Positions 35,845 to 44,900 are shown, counted from the stretch's first letter. The stretch: DNA of 46,066 nt from Magnetococcales bacterium (GCA_015232405.1 JADFZS010000029.1:1-46066); one strand, 5' to 3'. Notes: generated by a model from the sequence alone, not told the origin. Program-made: numbers and translations.

Positions 35845-37236
35845 ATGGAAACCTTAAAAGCCCTGCACCATTTTTTTGATACCCTTGAAGAGGGGGTGCT
35901 GTTTCTTGATAATAAATTACGTATTGTCTCCATCAATTCAGCAGCAAGTAAAATGCTAAAACAGAGTTTTGATGAGGTGGTTGGCAATCTCTGCCCTACT
36001 CTTTTTAGTGAAGTTGAATGTGCTAAAAAATGCGCCAAAACAAAAAAATGTGTTTTAACTCCAACTAAAAACCAGAAGATAAACACCATACAGATAGCCC
36101 TTAATAGACCTGGAGAACCGCAGATATTTATTAAAATGTGGGCTACTCGCCTTCCAGAGATTGAAGGGCAGACAATTTTTTCTGTTATTTTAAGAGATCG
36201 TACCCGAGAAGTTCTATTGGAGCAGGAGGCAAAAGAGCGGTTTCGTCTTGGCAGCATGGTTGGCCATAGCCCTGTTATGCGTAAAATGTTTAAAGATATC
36301 ATGCAGGCTGCAATGAGTGATGCCACTGTTCTTATTCAGGGAGAGAGCGGAACAGGTAAAGAACTTGCGGCAAAGTCACTACACGATAATTCAAGACGGG
36401 TTGATGGCCCTTATGTCCGGGTTCACTGTGCATCTTTTCCGGAAAATCTACTGGAGTCTGAGCTATTTGGTTATGTAAAAGGGGCGTTCACCGGGGCTGA
36501 AAGCAACAGAATGGGACGCTTTGAAGCGGCCCATGGAGGTACAATTCTTTTAGATGAAATTGGTGAGATATCTCTATCTACACAGGTCAAACTATTAAGG
36601 GTACTGCAAGAACGAGAGGTGGAGAGACTTGGTGAGAACAGACCGCGAAAAGTAGATGTACGAGTTATTGCGGCTACCAATCGAGATCTACCTGCAATGG
36701 TGAAAAACAGAACCTTTAGAGAAGATCTCTACTACCGCTTAAATGTTCTACCTTTAAAGACCCCACCCTTAAACGAACGTGATGGTGATATCCCCATTTT
36801 AGCGCAAACCCTACTAGAAGAGATGGCAGATCACTACAAAAGAGAGAACCTACATCTATCTGAAGAAGCCATCAAACTTTTAGAATCTCATAACTGGCCT
36901 GGAAATGTACGAGAATTGAGTAATGCTCTGGAGTATGCTCTAGTTCACTCAACAAGCAGCACAATATTAGCCAGCCATTTTCCAACTGATATGGTCAAGC
37001 AACTGACCTTAACAACCACTCCTATTCCACAAGAACCACAGCTCAACCAACTTGTAGTAGATCAAAACCCAAACAAGAAAACCATAGGCTACTACCAAAA
37101 ACCAGACGATATTTCTGAAAAGCAGATGATCCAGCAGGCATTAAAAAAGGCAAATGGAAACAAAGTACAGGCCAGTAAATTATTAAATATGTCGAGAACA
37201 ACTTTATGGAAGCGTATTGTAAAATATGGACTGTGA
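35845..37236 (+). CDS. Sigma-54-dependent transcriptional activator with Cys-rich PAS domain
   Basis: 463 residues. PAS-like sensor ~1-125 containing Cys50, Cys59, Cys63 and Cys69, a C-x8-C-x3-C-x5-C cluster that might bind a metal or Fe-S centre or sense redox state. The AAA+ domain (~140-375) has GESGTGKE (166-173), GAFTGA for sigma-54 contact, and the Walker B segment ILLDEIGE. The C-terminus is a Fis-type helix-turn-helix (VQASKLLNMSRTTLWKR). The order is that of NtrC-family enhancer-binding proteins without a receiver domain. It is divergent from a sigma-54 promoter and from tandem repeats that could be its sites. Likely targets: the two small membrane genes and perhaps the nir operon behind them. 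Confidence 0.93.
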   Translation: METLKALHHFFDTLEEGVLFLDNKLRIVSINSAASKMLKQSFDEVVGNLCPTLFSEVECAKKCAKTKKCVLTPTKNQKINTIQIALNRPGEPQIFIKMWATRLPEIEGQTIFSVILRDRTREVLLEQEAKERFRLGSMVGHSPVMRKMFKDIMQAAMSDATVLIQGESGTGKELAAKSLHDNSRRVDGPYVRVHCASFPENLLESELFGYVKGAFTGAESNRMGRFEAAHGGTILLDEIGEISLSTQVKLLRVLQEREVERLGENRPRKVDVRVIAATNRDLPAMVKNRTFREDLYYRLNVLPLKTPPLNERDGDIPILAQTLLEEMADHYKRENLHLSEEAIKLLESHNWPGNVRELSNALEYALVHSTSSTILASHFPTDMVKQLTLTTTPIPQEPQLNQLVVDQNPNKKTIGYYQKPDDISEKQMIQQALKKANGNKVQASKLLNMSRTTLWKRIVKYGL

Positions 37237-37294
37237 TGCTGTTGAATTCATAGTAAATTCAAGCCAATGGTGAAAAAAAAAAAAAAAAAAAAAA

Positions 37295-37437
37295 TGCTTT
37301 TATTATTAGGGGTCAAGGGGGATTATCTCCCTTGTGGGTTTGGGCTACGCTCAAGGTTTTGCCTTTATTTTTAAGCCTTTTCATTTAAAAGTGGGGGATT
37401 GGGGGCCTGCAAGGCCTCCCAAGGTTTTGCTTTTGAC
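37295..37437. repeat. Structured intergenic repeat, copy 2
   Basis: Nearly identical to 25495-25640. In the middle hairpin TTGGGC...GCTCAA replaces GCCCAA, turning a G-C pair into G-U in the RNA and so keeping the fold. It is also between convergent genes, and is preceded by a 22-A tract. Confidence 0.8.
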
Positions 37438-37527
37438 TGTATATTTTTAATTTAAAATCACTATACCAAAGATCTTCCATTCATAGACCACCCAAAAGTC
37501 GCCTATACAGTAATTAAACAAAAAAAA

Positions 37528-37549
37528 CCAGTTAGGTTTGTCTAACTGG
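37528..37549. terminator. Bidirectional terminator before the cytochrome c gene end
   Basis: CCAGTTAG pairs with CTAACTGG around a 6-base loop, flanked by a run of A on the left and T on the right, so it can act on both strands: for the cytochrome c gene (leftward) and for the activator gene (rightward). Confidence 0.85.
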
Positions 37550-37583
37550 CCTTTTTTTATCTGCAAACTTTTTATTTTTTCAA

Positions 37584-38006
37584 CTATCTGGTGAAAGCAC
37601 TACGCATGAAGGTAATTACTCTCCAGATTTCATCTTCTGAAAGATTTACTTCACTACCAGGACCGAAAGCATTCATCTCAGTTTTTGGACTACCATCTCT
37701 GGTGATCCAGAATAGCTGACCATCCTGCTTGCCTTCCATATAGCCAGGCTCAATAAAAGATGTTGGTTTTGGTTTTTCAATATCTGCGGCAGCAGAACCT
37801 TGTCCATCACCTTCTGTTCCATGACACTTTTTACATTTTCTTTTGTATATTTTACCCGCTTTTTTCAGAAACTTACGATCAACATCTTCTGGGTCATATG
37901 GATTTTCCATCTCCAAAAATTCTGCTGGAGCAGTTTGAATAGCCAAAGCTGGTGTCGCCATAAATGTCAGCAAACCCAAAACCGCCAGTGTACAAAGAGT
38001 TTTCAT
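37584..38006 (-). CDS. Periplasmic monoheme cytochrome c
   Basis: 140 residues. Signal peptide (1-~22, cleavage after ALA), then one heme site CKKCH (58-62) and a C-terminal segment with MNAFGPG, whose Met is a likely axial ligand. It follows nirS by ~85 bp on the same strand, with a terminator hairpin between. It may donate electrons to NirS or act as NirM-like c551, which is an inference; it is not close enough to NirM to assign a symbol. Confidence 0.85.
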   Translation of the reverse strand: MKTLCTLAVLGLLTFMATPALAIQTAPAEFLEMENPYDPEDVDRKFLKKAGKIYKRKCKKCHGTEGDGQGSAAADIEKPKPTSFIEPGYMEGKQDGQLFWITRDGSPKTEMNAFGPGSEVNLSEDEIWRVITFMRSAFTR

Positions 38007-38036
38007 AATTCAGTCCTTAATAGAAAAATTTATGAC

Positions 38037-38067
38037 AAAAAAAGGGGCTGAGGTAAACTCAGCCCCT
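38037..38067 (-). terminator. Intrinsic terminator just downstream of nirS
   Basis: On the leftward strand AGGGGCTGAG pairs with CTCAGCCCC around a 5-base loop and is followed by TTTTTTT. It lies between nirS (stop at 38092) and the cytochrome c gene, so the second gene may depend on read-through or its own promoter. Confidence 0.85.
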
Positions 38068-38091
38068 CCATAATGTCAGACTACGAACAGA

Positions 38092-39678
38092 TTAATAAAT
38101 GTCGTATGTTGTGTTGTAGACATTAAATTTACCTGTAGGCATTCTCAGACCTTTGATACGCTTTTTGATCTTATGGGTTTTGTCGTCGATAACAACAACT
38201 TCACCAGCTTTATCCCACAACGAAATCCAAACTTCGTTACCTTTCTTGTTGAACTCCATGTGAACAACCTTCTTCTTGAAGGTGATCTCAACTGGGTCAG
38301 CATCAGGACGCTTCTGGTCGAAGATAGTTAGAACGTTAGATTTCTTCGGGTTGATTGTGTTGTCACAGTAGACATAATGGCTGTTTGGATGAGTTTTGAT
38401 GAACAATGAGTTACCGCCCAACTCCCACTCACGAACAACTGTCCAAGCATAAGGCTTGCTTGGGTCTGTGCTGATCATGGAGACCAAACCTTCACCAAGA
38501 TGTACAGTAGCCCATACACGGCCATACTTAGGATCTACCCAGTTAGCACCACGACCAGGATGTGGTTTTGTGCCAACTTTGATGTTTTTAACCAATTTAC
38601 GTGTGACTGTGTCAATAACGGAGATTGTGTCACGTGCGTTTGCAGCAACCAGGAAGTAACGCTTTGTGGAGTCCCAACCACCATCGTGGAGGAAACGCTC
38701 AGCGTTAATTTTAGTCTCTGTGATTGTACCATCAGCCAATTTGCTGTAGTCAACCAAAAGAACAACACCTGTCTCTTTTAGGTTAAGAACCCACTCAGGA
38801 GCATTATGTGATGCAACGATAGATGCAACACGTGGCTCTGGGTGATACTCGTTGGTGTCGTAGGTGTAACCACGAGTACCAACAATTTTCAGAGGCTCAA
38901 GTGTGTCACCTTTCAAGACAACATAATGAGGAGGCCAGTAGTTACCAACAACTGCATAGCTATCTTCATATCCTTTAAATTTGGATGTGTCGATAGAACG
39001 GGCATCGATACCTGTTTTGATCTCAGCAACCAAGTTTGGTGGGGAAGCCCACATATCCATCATGGTAGCTTTACCGTCACGACCAATCGCATACATGTAG
39101 CGACCAGTTGATGAGGTACGTAGAATGTGCACAGCAAAACCAGACTTGATAACGTTCAATACCTCTTTGGTATCACCATCGATGATAACAACATTACCAG
39201 CGTCACGCTCTACAACACCAAAATAGTTTTTCCAGTTTCTGCGAGGTGGTCTTGTAGGACGCTTGTTTACAGGAACGTGAACTTTCCAGGATTTTTTGAT
39301 CTGCTTCATACCCCACTCTGGTGGAGCAGGTGGTGCAACTTGTACATAGCGGGCCATCAGGTCCACTTCTGCATGGGTCATGAAACCATCTTTACCCCAT
39401 CCAGGCATACCGCCATCGGTTCCGTTATACAGGATGTTTTTCAGGGATTTCAGAGTTTTCAAACGGGTTTTGGCTGGAGTGATGTTTGGACCAGTAGCCC
39501 CTTGACGCAAAGCACCATGACAACCAGAACAACGGTCAAAATAGTCAACTTTGGCTTTTTCAAATTCTGCCTTGGTCAACTTTGGTATTGGCTGCAACTT
39601 TGCGGCTTGTGCACCTGCTGCCAGCATTAAAGCTGCAACACCTGCCACAAGCGGTGGTAAAACTTTTACACGACTCAT
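38092..39678 (-). CDS. nirS: NirS, cytochrome cd1 nitrite reductase
   Basis: 528 residues. Sec signal peptide (cleavage after AQA, ~26). The N-terminal heme c domain has CSGCH (50-54). The eight-bladed d1 propeller follows from ~145, with the d1 axial ligand His184 (FAVH) and the two catalytic histidines His291 (IVASH) and His331 (RFLHDGG), both intact. Other typical marks are GWDSTKRYF and TKPHPGRGANW. It reduces nitrite to NO in the periplasm. The length is close to known NirS (~560-570 with signal). It has a 410-bp upstream region with only a weak FNR/Dnr-like match. Heme d1 is supplied by the operon at 28628-34966. Confidence 0.97.
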   Translation of the reverse strand: MSRVKVLPPLVAGVAALMLAAGAQAAKLQPIPKLTKAEFEKAKVDYFDRCSGCHGALRQGATGPNITPAKTRLKTLKSLKNILYNGTDGGMPGWGKDGFMTHAEVDLMARYVQVAPPAPPEWGMKQIKKSWKVHVPVNKRPTRPPRRNWKNYFGVVERDAGNVVIIDGDTKEVLNVIKSGFAVHILRTSSTGRYMYAIGRDGKATMMDMWASPPNLVAEIKTGIDARSIDTSKFKGYEDSYAVVGNYWPPHYVVLKGDTLEPLKIVGTRGYTYDTNEYHPEPRVASIVASHNAPEWVLNLKETGVVLLVDYSKLADGTITETKINAERFLHDGGWDSTKRYFLVAANARDTISVIDTVTRKLVKNIKVGTKPHPGRGANWVDPKYGRVWATVHLGEGLVSMISTDPSKPYAWTVVREWELGGNSLFIKTHPNSHYVYCDNTINPKKSNVLTIFDQKRPDADPVEITFKKKVVHMEFNKKGNEVWISLWDKAGEVVVIDDKTHKIKKRIKGLRMPTGKFNVYNTTYDIY

Positions 39679-40088
39679 ACAATTCTCCTCAGTTTCAAAT
39701 AGTTAAAAGTTTAAATTCTTTCATTAATATTAATAAGACTTAGCTAAAAGCCGAAAAAAAATATCCTTCAAAAATATCGGCGGTTTTCTCCCTCAACAAG
39801 AAAACGCAAAGACATGAGATTTATGCAATAAACACAAAACCTTATAAAAAATTTTCCTGTGAATATTACACTGAGCAATTCAGGGAAATCAACGAATAAA
39901 ATCCATTTTGCTAAAATTAATTTTGTTTGGATTTACCTTCTTGATTTATAAAATTGTCACGCCTGCAAATAAAACATACTCCTACTAACTAATTATGTTA
40001 TAAAATGTATCCATACATATCTGTAACAGGCTGAAAATCAAAGATTTTCTAATCACAAACAACAAATCAAAAAACAGAGAAACCAACT
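39679..40088. other. Divergent promoter region of nirS and the PhnD-like gene
   Basis: 410 bases without a gene. It has a FNR/Dnr-like sequence TTCAG-ggaa-ATCAA at 39879-39892 (8 of 10 bases) and a perfect inverted repeat GAAAATC-aaa-GATTTTC at 40033-40049, ~40 bp before the PhnD-like gene. No sigma-54 motif found. Confidence 0.5.
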
Positions 40089-40862
40089 ATGTTAAGAGAA
40101 AAACTCTCCATCATCTCCCTAATTTCTACTTTAGCGATTTTACCTTTTTCTTCTACTCCTGCATTAGCAGAAGAAAAAACGGTTTTACAGGTAATGATTA
40201 GAACTGGTGATGGCGGTCAGCAAAAAGATCGCCACATCAGAAAACTAAAAACTCTACTTACCAGTAAAGGCTGCCCGGCCAGAGTGGAATTAATCAAAAA
40301 TGGTGCTCCAACTCCAGCAACCACCGATATTGAATTCTCTCCAGAACCGATTTCAATCAGCCAAAAACGTCTAACCAATTTTCGCCTTTTGGCGCAAGCC
40401 AGAACAATCGAAAACAAAACCAAAATTGGCGGTGCAATTATCACCAAAAAAGCTGCTGGAATTGATGATATCGCCCTGCTAACCAAAAAGAGATTCTCTT
40501 TTGTCTCTCCTATATCCCACTCTGGTTATCTACTACAAATAAAAATGCTTGAAGAAGCTGGGGTAAAACCCGATCCCAAACAAGCTATTTTTGTTGGTAA
40601 CCATGTTGGTGCAGCTAGTATGCTCCTTCATGGTGACACTTTTGCTGCTACCGTTGCAGCCCCTTTAGCCAGAGATTGGCTGACAATCAATAAAGAGCTT
40701 CATATCGTTGCCCAAACACCATTGGTAGAAACTGGTGGTTGGTGGGTAAACAGACGAGTTAACGAAAAACAGGCTTTAGTCTGTGCAAAAATTCTATCTC
40801 AAATAAAAGGCTACAGACTTAAACTCTTCCCCTCCTGGGTTGGTGGATTCAATCCCCAGTAA
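40089..40862 (+). CDS. PhnD-like periplasmic substrate-binding protein
   Basis: 257 residues. Signal peptide (1-~27, cleavage after ALA) and a single periplasmic-binding-like domain of the PhnD/SsuA/transferrin-like group: a strand LQVMIRTG, a segment FVSPISHSGYLLQ typical of the ligand site, and AAPLARDWLT. It ends at SWVGGFNPQ. No ABC transporter genes lie next to it. Such stand-alone proteins occur beside nitrite and NO reductase genes; the ligand is unknown. GAGA precedes the ATG by 8 bases. A strong terminator follows. Confidence 0.75.
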   Translation: MLREKLSIISLISTLAILPFSSTPALAEEKTVLQVMIRTGDGGQQKDRHIRKLKTLLTSKGCPARVELIKNGAPTPATTDIEFSPEPISISQKRLTNFRLLAQARTIENKTKIGGAIITKKAAGIDDIALLTKKRFSFVSPISHSGYLLQIKMLEEAGVKPDPKQAIFVGNHVGAASMLLHGDTFAATVAAPLARDWLTINKELHIVAQTPLVETGGWWVNRRVNEKQALVCAKILSQIKGYRLKLFPSWVGGFNPQ

Positions 40863-40885
40863 ATTTTACTCAGCCCAGATAAAAT

Positions 40886-40926
40886 AAAAGCAAAAGAGAT
40901 AGTCCGACATCTCTTTTGCTTTTTTA
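40886..40926. terminator. Bidirectional terminator between convergent genes
   Basis: AAAAGCAAAAGAGAT pairs perfectly with ATCTCTTTTGCTTTT around an 8-base loop, with T/A runs on both sides. Separates the PhnD-like gene from the pentaheme cytochrome. Confidence 0.93.
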
Positions 40927-40929
40927 CTT

Positions 40930-41586
40930 TCACTCCTCTTTAAGTGTGTCCTTATGCCACGGCACATCTTTGTGCACTAGATTATAGTGACACTGGATAC
41001 AGGTCTTCTTCTTTTTATGGATGTCAAATTTCTTAAACCATTTTCCATCCTTCTTGTGGCAATTTCTACAGCTGGCAGAATCCTCTTCATACATCTTCCT
41101 GCGCACCTTGGCCGCTGAATCTTTTCGCAACTCTTCCCGACTGACGATATCCCGTAAAGAGCTGGAAATTGCGTGGAACGGACTTTCCCCCATACCGCCC
41201 TTATTGACATAGAAAAACTTCCACATCAAAATTTCCCGCACACTGTGCTGCTCATGACAGCCGATACAACCTGGTTTTATATCCATCTCATTATCATAGT
41301 GCGCCGATTCGCGGTACTCTTCATATGGATAGGCATGACATTCAGCACAACCAACAGAGACATGAAAGAGAGAAGGCTCAATCTTCTTGGATGGATTAAA
41401 GTCTTCAACGGATCTTGATAGCCCACCTTCTGGTTCATATGCTTTGAAATCTTCAAAAATTTCATGGCAACTAATACAGATAGATATCCGGTGAAACCGG
41501 GTAGCACTCCAGCTAAGAATAATGATTAGCGCAAGACCAGCAGCAATAGCGGAGGCAATACCCAATTTAGTTTTAAAAAATTTCAA
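40930..41586 (-). CDS. Membrane-anchored pentaheme NapC/NirT-like cytochrome c
   Basis: 218 residues. One N-terminal membrane helix (~8-28) anchors a periplasmic domain with five CxxCH sites: CISCH (37-41), CAECH (80-84), CIGCH (107-111), CRNCH (173-177) and CIQCH (196-200). NapC and NrfH have four; the fifth site here is unusual. Such proteins take electrons from quinol and pass them to periplasmic reductases, or in reverse. It is the last of four leftward genes, 34 bp after the MopB gene stop. Its own promoter is not evident. The partner enzyme is probably the MopB subunit. Confidence 0.88.
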   Translation of the reverse strand: MKFFKTKLGIASAIAAGLALIIILSWSATRFHRISICISCHEIFEDFKAYEPEGGLSRSVEDFNPSKKIEPSLFHVSVGCAECHAYPYEEYRESAHYDNEMDIKPGCIGCHEQHSVREILMWKFFYVNKGGMGESPFHAISSSLRDIVSREELRKDSAAKVRRKMYEEDSASCRNCHKKDGKWFKKFDIHKKKKTCIQCHYNLVHKDVPWHKDTLKEE

Positions 41587-41620
41587 TCTGCTTCCCCATC
41601 AATTATTGTTCGCCCAGATT

Positions 41621-43978
41621 TCAAACACTTCTCATCATCTCTTTGTAGATAGCCATGTGTTTTTCATTATCAACACGAATATCGCCATATTTATCCCCAG
41701 GCCTGGCAGGTATCACAGTCACAACGGTATCATTCCATGATTGGGAGCCACTTTTTGGGTCCAGTGCTATAGGAATAATATCGTTGGGGTTGGTCCCTTT
41801 ATCTTTCCACCAAAGATTAAAGTCGATATCAGCATCTATCAGACTCTCATCCGCCCAGTTTGCCCGGTAATCACGTTTGGCCATTGCAACTCGACCATAG
41901 GTACTGCGTCCTACAGATGTGGCAATTCCCACCACCTGAGGATGAATACCTTGGGTAATCCATGCCTTGGTAACCATATAGCCAGCTTCAGTTACTACCC
42001 TTACCAAGCTGTTATCCTTGATACCCATTTTTTTAGCCACATCCTTATTCAACCACATGGGATTGGAGTGGTTCAACTCGGCAAGGAGCTTCAAGTTTGA
42101 TGTTCTGGACAGTGTGTGGTGGACCACTTTAAAAGAGGTTAAGATAAACTCATTTTTTTGCAACTCAGCATGGCGTTGATTTTCACTCCAAGTCAATTCT
42201 GGAATCTCAATTTTTCCAGATGGAGTTGAAAAACCGTCATTTATATATGCACCATATTTAGCTTTGACGGTATCACCTTTTCTATTTGTGATTTTACGGG
42301 TTAAGGTATCGATTTTACCATAACTCGGCCAAGTCCCTTTGCGGATCTTTTTATAGTATTTTTTTAACTCAGGGGTTGCCTTGATCTCTCTCTTGACCCA
42401 ATCTTTGGCGTTGGAAAAAGCCCAATATTTTTTCATTTCACGGGAACCATCACTATCAACCGCAGCAACGATTTTCTTGAAAATTTCCCGCACATCCTTC
42501 GCCTTACCAAGAGGTTTGTTGTTTGGATTGCTCACAGTAACCCAAGGCCAGGCTGAAGTTGGGGCAGATCCCACATCATAACGCTCTATAGAGACCACAT
42601 CGGGTAGGATAAGATCGGCAAATTCCGATGTTTCACTCATAAAGGGTGAAAAATCTACTATATAGGGGATTAGCTCTTCGTTTTTCAAAACCTCTTTCCA
42701 GAGACTGGCAGCAGGAGAGCTGTAAGCAGGATTACTCATATGGTTAAAGAGTACTGAAACACTCCTCTGACCATCCTTCACCTCAAAAGGAAATGAATAA
42801 TTTAAATTAAGCTTACCTTCATCCGCTTGGGGAGGGGTTGGTTTGGGAGAAGCCAGGTTATAACTTCTTGGCAGACAGTTACCACCACGTATTTCCACAT
42901 TGCCGGTAATAACCGCCAAAAGTTGGCAGGCAGCTTCGGCATCAACACCATTTTTATGTAGGCTCACACCGTTCATACTAAATACAGCTGCCGGTTTTAC
43001 CTGGGCAAACTCAATGGCGATATTTTTTATGGTTTTAGCTTTTAGCCCACTGGCTTTAGCGGCTTTTTCTAAAGTGAACTCTTTTAATGAGTCAGCAAGT
43101 TCGCTACTGCTAAAATTGGTCCAGTTATCTATAAACTCAGTATCAGCAAGCCCCTCCTTCATGATGGTATTAGCCATTGCCAGTGCAACAATACCATCGC
43201 TACCAGGAAAGATTGCCATCCAATCGTCACTACGTCCAGCTGTATTGGACATACGGACATCAAAAGTTATCAAAGTCAGTTTATTTCTAACTACGGAATC
43301 TGACAATCGCTGTGCCAGAGGGAGGGCTGTTTCAAAAATGTTACAGCCAAAGTTCAACAGATAACGTGAATTTTCAAGGTCAGGGAAGATAAACTCCTCA
43401 CCCATCATCTTTTTTAAAGCTACCTGTTTAGAATTATTTCCAATAGATTTTGTGCGGCTTCTAATTAGTGATTTTGAACCGATTGTATCCATGAAACGAC
43501 TGGCTACACCATCTTTGAATGCCCCATCATTCATATGGATAGAGTCAGGGTTATCCAAAGCATTTACTACTTTGCTGCCAACCTCTGCAATAGCCTCATT
43601 CCAACTAATCTCTCTCCATTTACCTTCACCACGCTCGCCAACTCTTTTCAGTGGTGTAACTATCCGGTCAGGGTCAACCGCACCAAAGAAAGAGGCCAAG
43701 CCCTTGGAGCAAAATTTACCACGGGTTGCAATATGGTTGGGATCACCTTCACATTTAAGAACCTGCCCTTTTTCCGTATAGGTAAAACCACCATCAAAAT
43801 AGGGGCACAAATTACATAGATAAGAACTTCTTACGCGAGCTTGGAAAGTTCTGATTTGATGAAAATCATCACCACCCAGCTTCAACTCCATAGCTTGGCT
43901 GATAGCTGGAGCGACAGCAGCTGCGGCTGCTGTCGCTGCTCCCATCTTTAATACGCTACGTCTGCGGAATCCTGACAT
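41621..43978 (-). CDS. Tat-exported molybdopterin oxidoreductase with atypical ligands
   Basis: 785 residues. A Tat signal (RRRSVLKMG, then Ala-rich) exports it folded. The domain order (FeS, then MopB core, then DMSOR-type C-terminal MGD-binding domain) follows the CISM family. Two usual residues differ. In the N-terminal FeS motif (YLCNLCPYFDGG) Cys55, Cys58 and Cys90 are present but Asp62 replaces the third Cys; a further Cys76 may compensate. In the Mo-ligand region SRTKSIGNNSK, Gly180 takes the place where polysulfide and tetrathionate reductase-type enzymes have Cys. A Mo without protein ligand is known in arsenite oxidase. Substrate not deducible; thiosulfate, polysulfide and arsenite-type reactions are possible. 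Follows ferredoxin and NrfD genes in one operon. Confidence 0.85.
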   Translation of the reverse strand: MSGFRRRSVLKMGAATAAAAAVAPAISQAMELKLGGDDFHQIRTFQARVRSSYLCNLCPYFDGGFTYTEKGQVLKCEGDPNHIATRGKFCSKGLASFFGAVDPDRIVTPLKRVGERGEGKWREISWNEAIAEVGSKVVNALDNPDSIHMNDGAFKDGVASRFMDTIGSKSLIRSRTKSIGNNSKQVALKKMMGEEFIFPDLENSRYLLNFGCNIFETALPLAQRLSDSVVRNKLTLITFDVRMSNTAGRSDDWMAIFPGSDGIVALAMANTIMKEGLADTEFIDNWTNFSSSELADSLKEFTLEKAAKASGLKAKTIKNIAIEFAQVKPAAVFSMNGVSLHKNGVDAEAACQLLAVITGNVEIRGGNCLPRSYNLASPKPTPPQADEGKLNLNYSFPFEVKDGQRSVSVLFNHMSNPAYSSPAASLWKEVLKNEELIPYIVDFSPFMSETSEFADLILPDVVSIERYDVGSAPTSAWPWVTVSNPNNKPLGKAKDVREIFKKIVAAVDSDGSREMKKYWAFSNAKDWVKREIKATPELKKYYKKIRKGTWPSYGKIDTLTRKITNRKGDTVKAKYGAYINDGFSTPSGKIEIPELTWSENQRHAELQKNEFILTSFKVVHHTLSRTSNLKLLAELNHSNPMWLNKDVAKKMGIKDNSLVRVVTEAGYMVTKAWITQGIHPQVVGIATSVGRSTYGRVAMAKRDYRANWADESLIDADIDFNLWWKDKGTNPNDIIPIALDPKSGSQSWNDTVVTVIPARPGDKYGDIRVDNEKHMAIYKEMMRSV

Positions 43979-43991
43979 AAGTCCTTAACCC

Positions 43992-44900
43992 TTAATAGAA
44001 TGACTGCAAATACTGTCCACCCAAAACCCACCATACCCTCATACCATAAACACCTACACATACCATCAAGGAAGCCGCAACAATGGCGTAGATATTTCTG
44101 CTGAGAGGAGAGACGAGAATAAAGAATGGAATGGCCAGACCTATGACTATCTCCAGCCAGAAGTAGGGGAACTTGAAGACTCCCATCAACACCTCTTCAT
44201 GAGCCAGCACCACATTCATACTGCCGTAAGTGGACTGCATGAACTCCAAAAAGAGTAGGAACACATCAAAAACCACTCCATACATCATGTATTGGGACAA
44301 CTCGACCAACAGCTCCGAGTCAATGCGTTTGGCAGCAGACAAGAATAGGTTCTGAACAAAAACAATCAGAATCAATAAACCAATGCCGGATATGAAAGCT
44401 CCGGTTAAAAACAGTAGCGGGGCAAGTGCTGTGTTATTCAAGAACCTTCCTGGATTAAACTCCATAACCACGCCAGTGTACCACTCCAAGGCGTAAAGAA
44501 GCATAATAGCCAAAATACCTAAGGACTTTGCCCATATAGCATTGTTCTTGATGATAAAATATGTGTAGGCAATCATGGTCGTTAGATAGGAGCAGATCAA
44601 AACTGTGCCCCAGGCCATAGGTCCGGTCGCATGCCAGTATCCGGGAATCAATAGATAGATGAAACGTACAGGCTTACCCAGATCCCAAGTTAGCAAAACT
44701 GGCACAATCACCAGCATCAAGATTGCTGTAATTGCCGCTGTTAATGCAAGAGGTTTAAAGCGTTCTAATCCAAAAACCCAGCCAAAAGTAGAGATGACAA
44801 ATGCACCTGCACTAGCACCAACGAGCCAGAAATAGACAGAAACCGTAGTTCCCCAAGCTACATGGTGAAAAACATTGAACGTGATGACACTATCTTCCAT
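43992..44900 (-). CDS. NrfD-family quinone-interacting membrane subunit
   Basis: 302 residues with about eight to nine hydrophobic helices, typical of NrfD/PsrC proteins, which exchange electrons with the quinone pool at the membrane. Charged loops contain D-L-G-K-P-V-R-F, a motif seen in this family. Lies 12 bp after the ferredoxin gene and 13 bp before the MopB gene, so a ferredoxin-NrfD-MopB unit is the natural reading. It needs the FeS subunit to pass electrons onward. Confidence 0.9.
   Translation of the reverse strand: MEDSVITFNVFHHVAWGTTVSVYFWLVGASAGAFVISTFGWVFGLERFKPLALTAAITAILMLVIVPVLLTWDLGKPVRFIYLLIPGYWHATGPMAWGTVLICSYLTTMIAYTYFIIKNNAIWAKSLGILAIMLLYALEWYTGVVMEFNPGRFLNNTALAPLLFLTGAFISGIGLLILIVFVQNLFLSAAKRIDSELLVELSQYMMYGVVFDVFLLFLEFMQSTYGSMNVVLAHEEVLMGVFKFPYFWLEIVIGLAIPFFILVSPLSRNIYAIVAASLMVCVGVYGMRVWWVLGGQYLQSFY

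Larger units (their letters stand above)
37237..37583. other. Intergenic region with poly-A tract, repeat copy and terminator
   Basis: 347 bases between two convergent genes. It holds a run of 22 A (37273-37294), the structured repeat (37295-37437) and a strong hairpin (37528-37549). No coding sequence was found. Confidence 0.7.

Noticed and set aside
39879..39892. FNR/Dnr-like site upstream of nirS
   Set aside because: Only 8 of 10 bases match and its distance from nirS is ~200 bp; mentioned only in the intergenic entry.
41621..43978. Naming the MopB subunit TtrA or PsrA
   Set aside because: It lacks the Mo-ligand Cys and is shorter than TtrA, so the substrate cannot be assigned.
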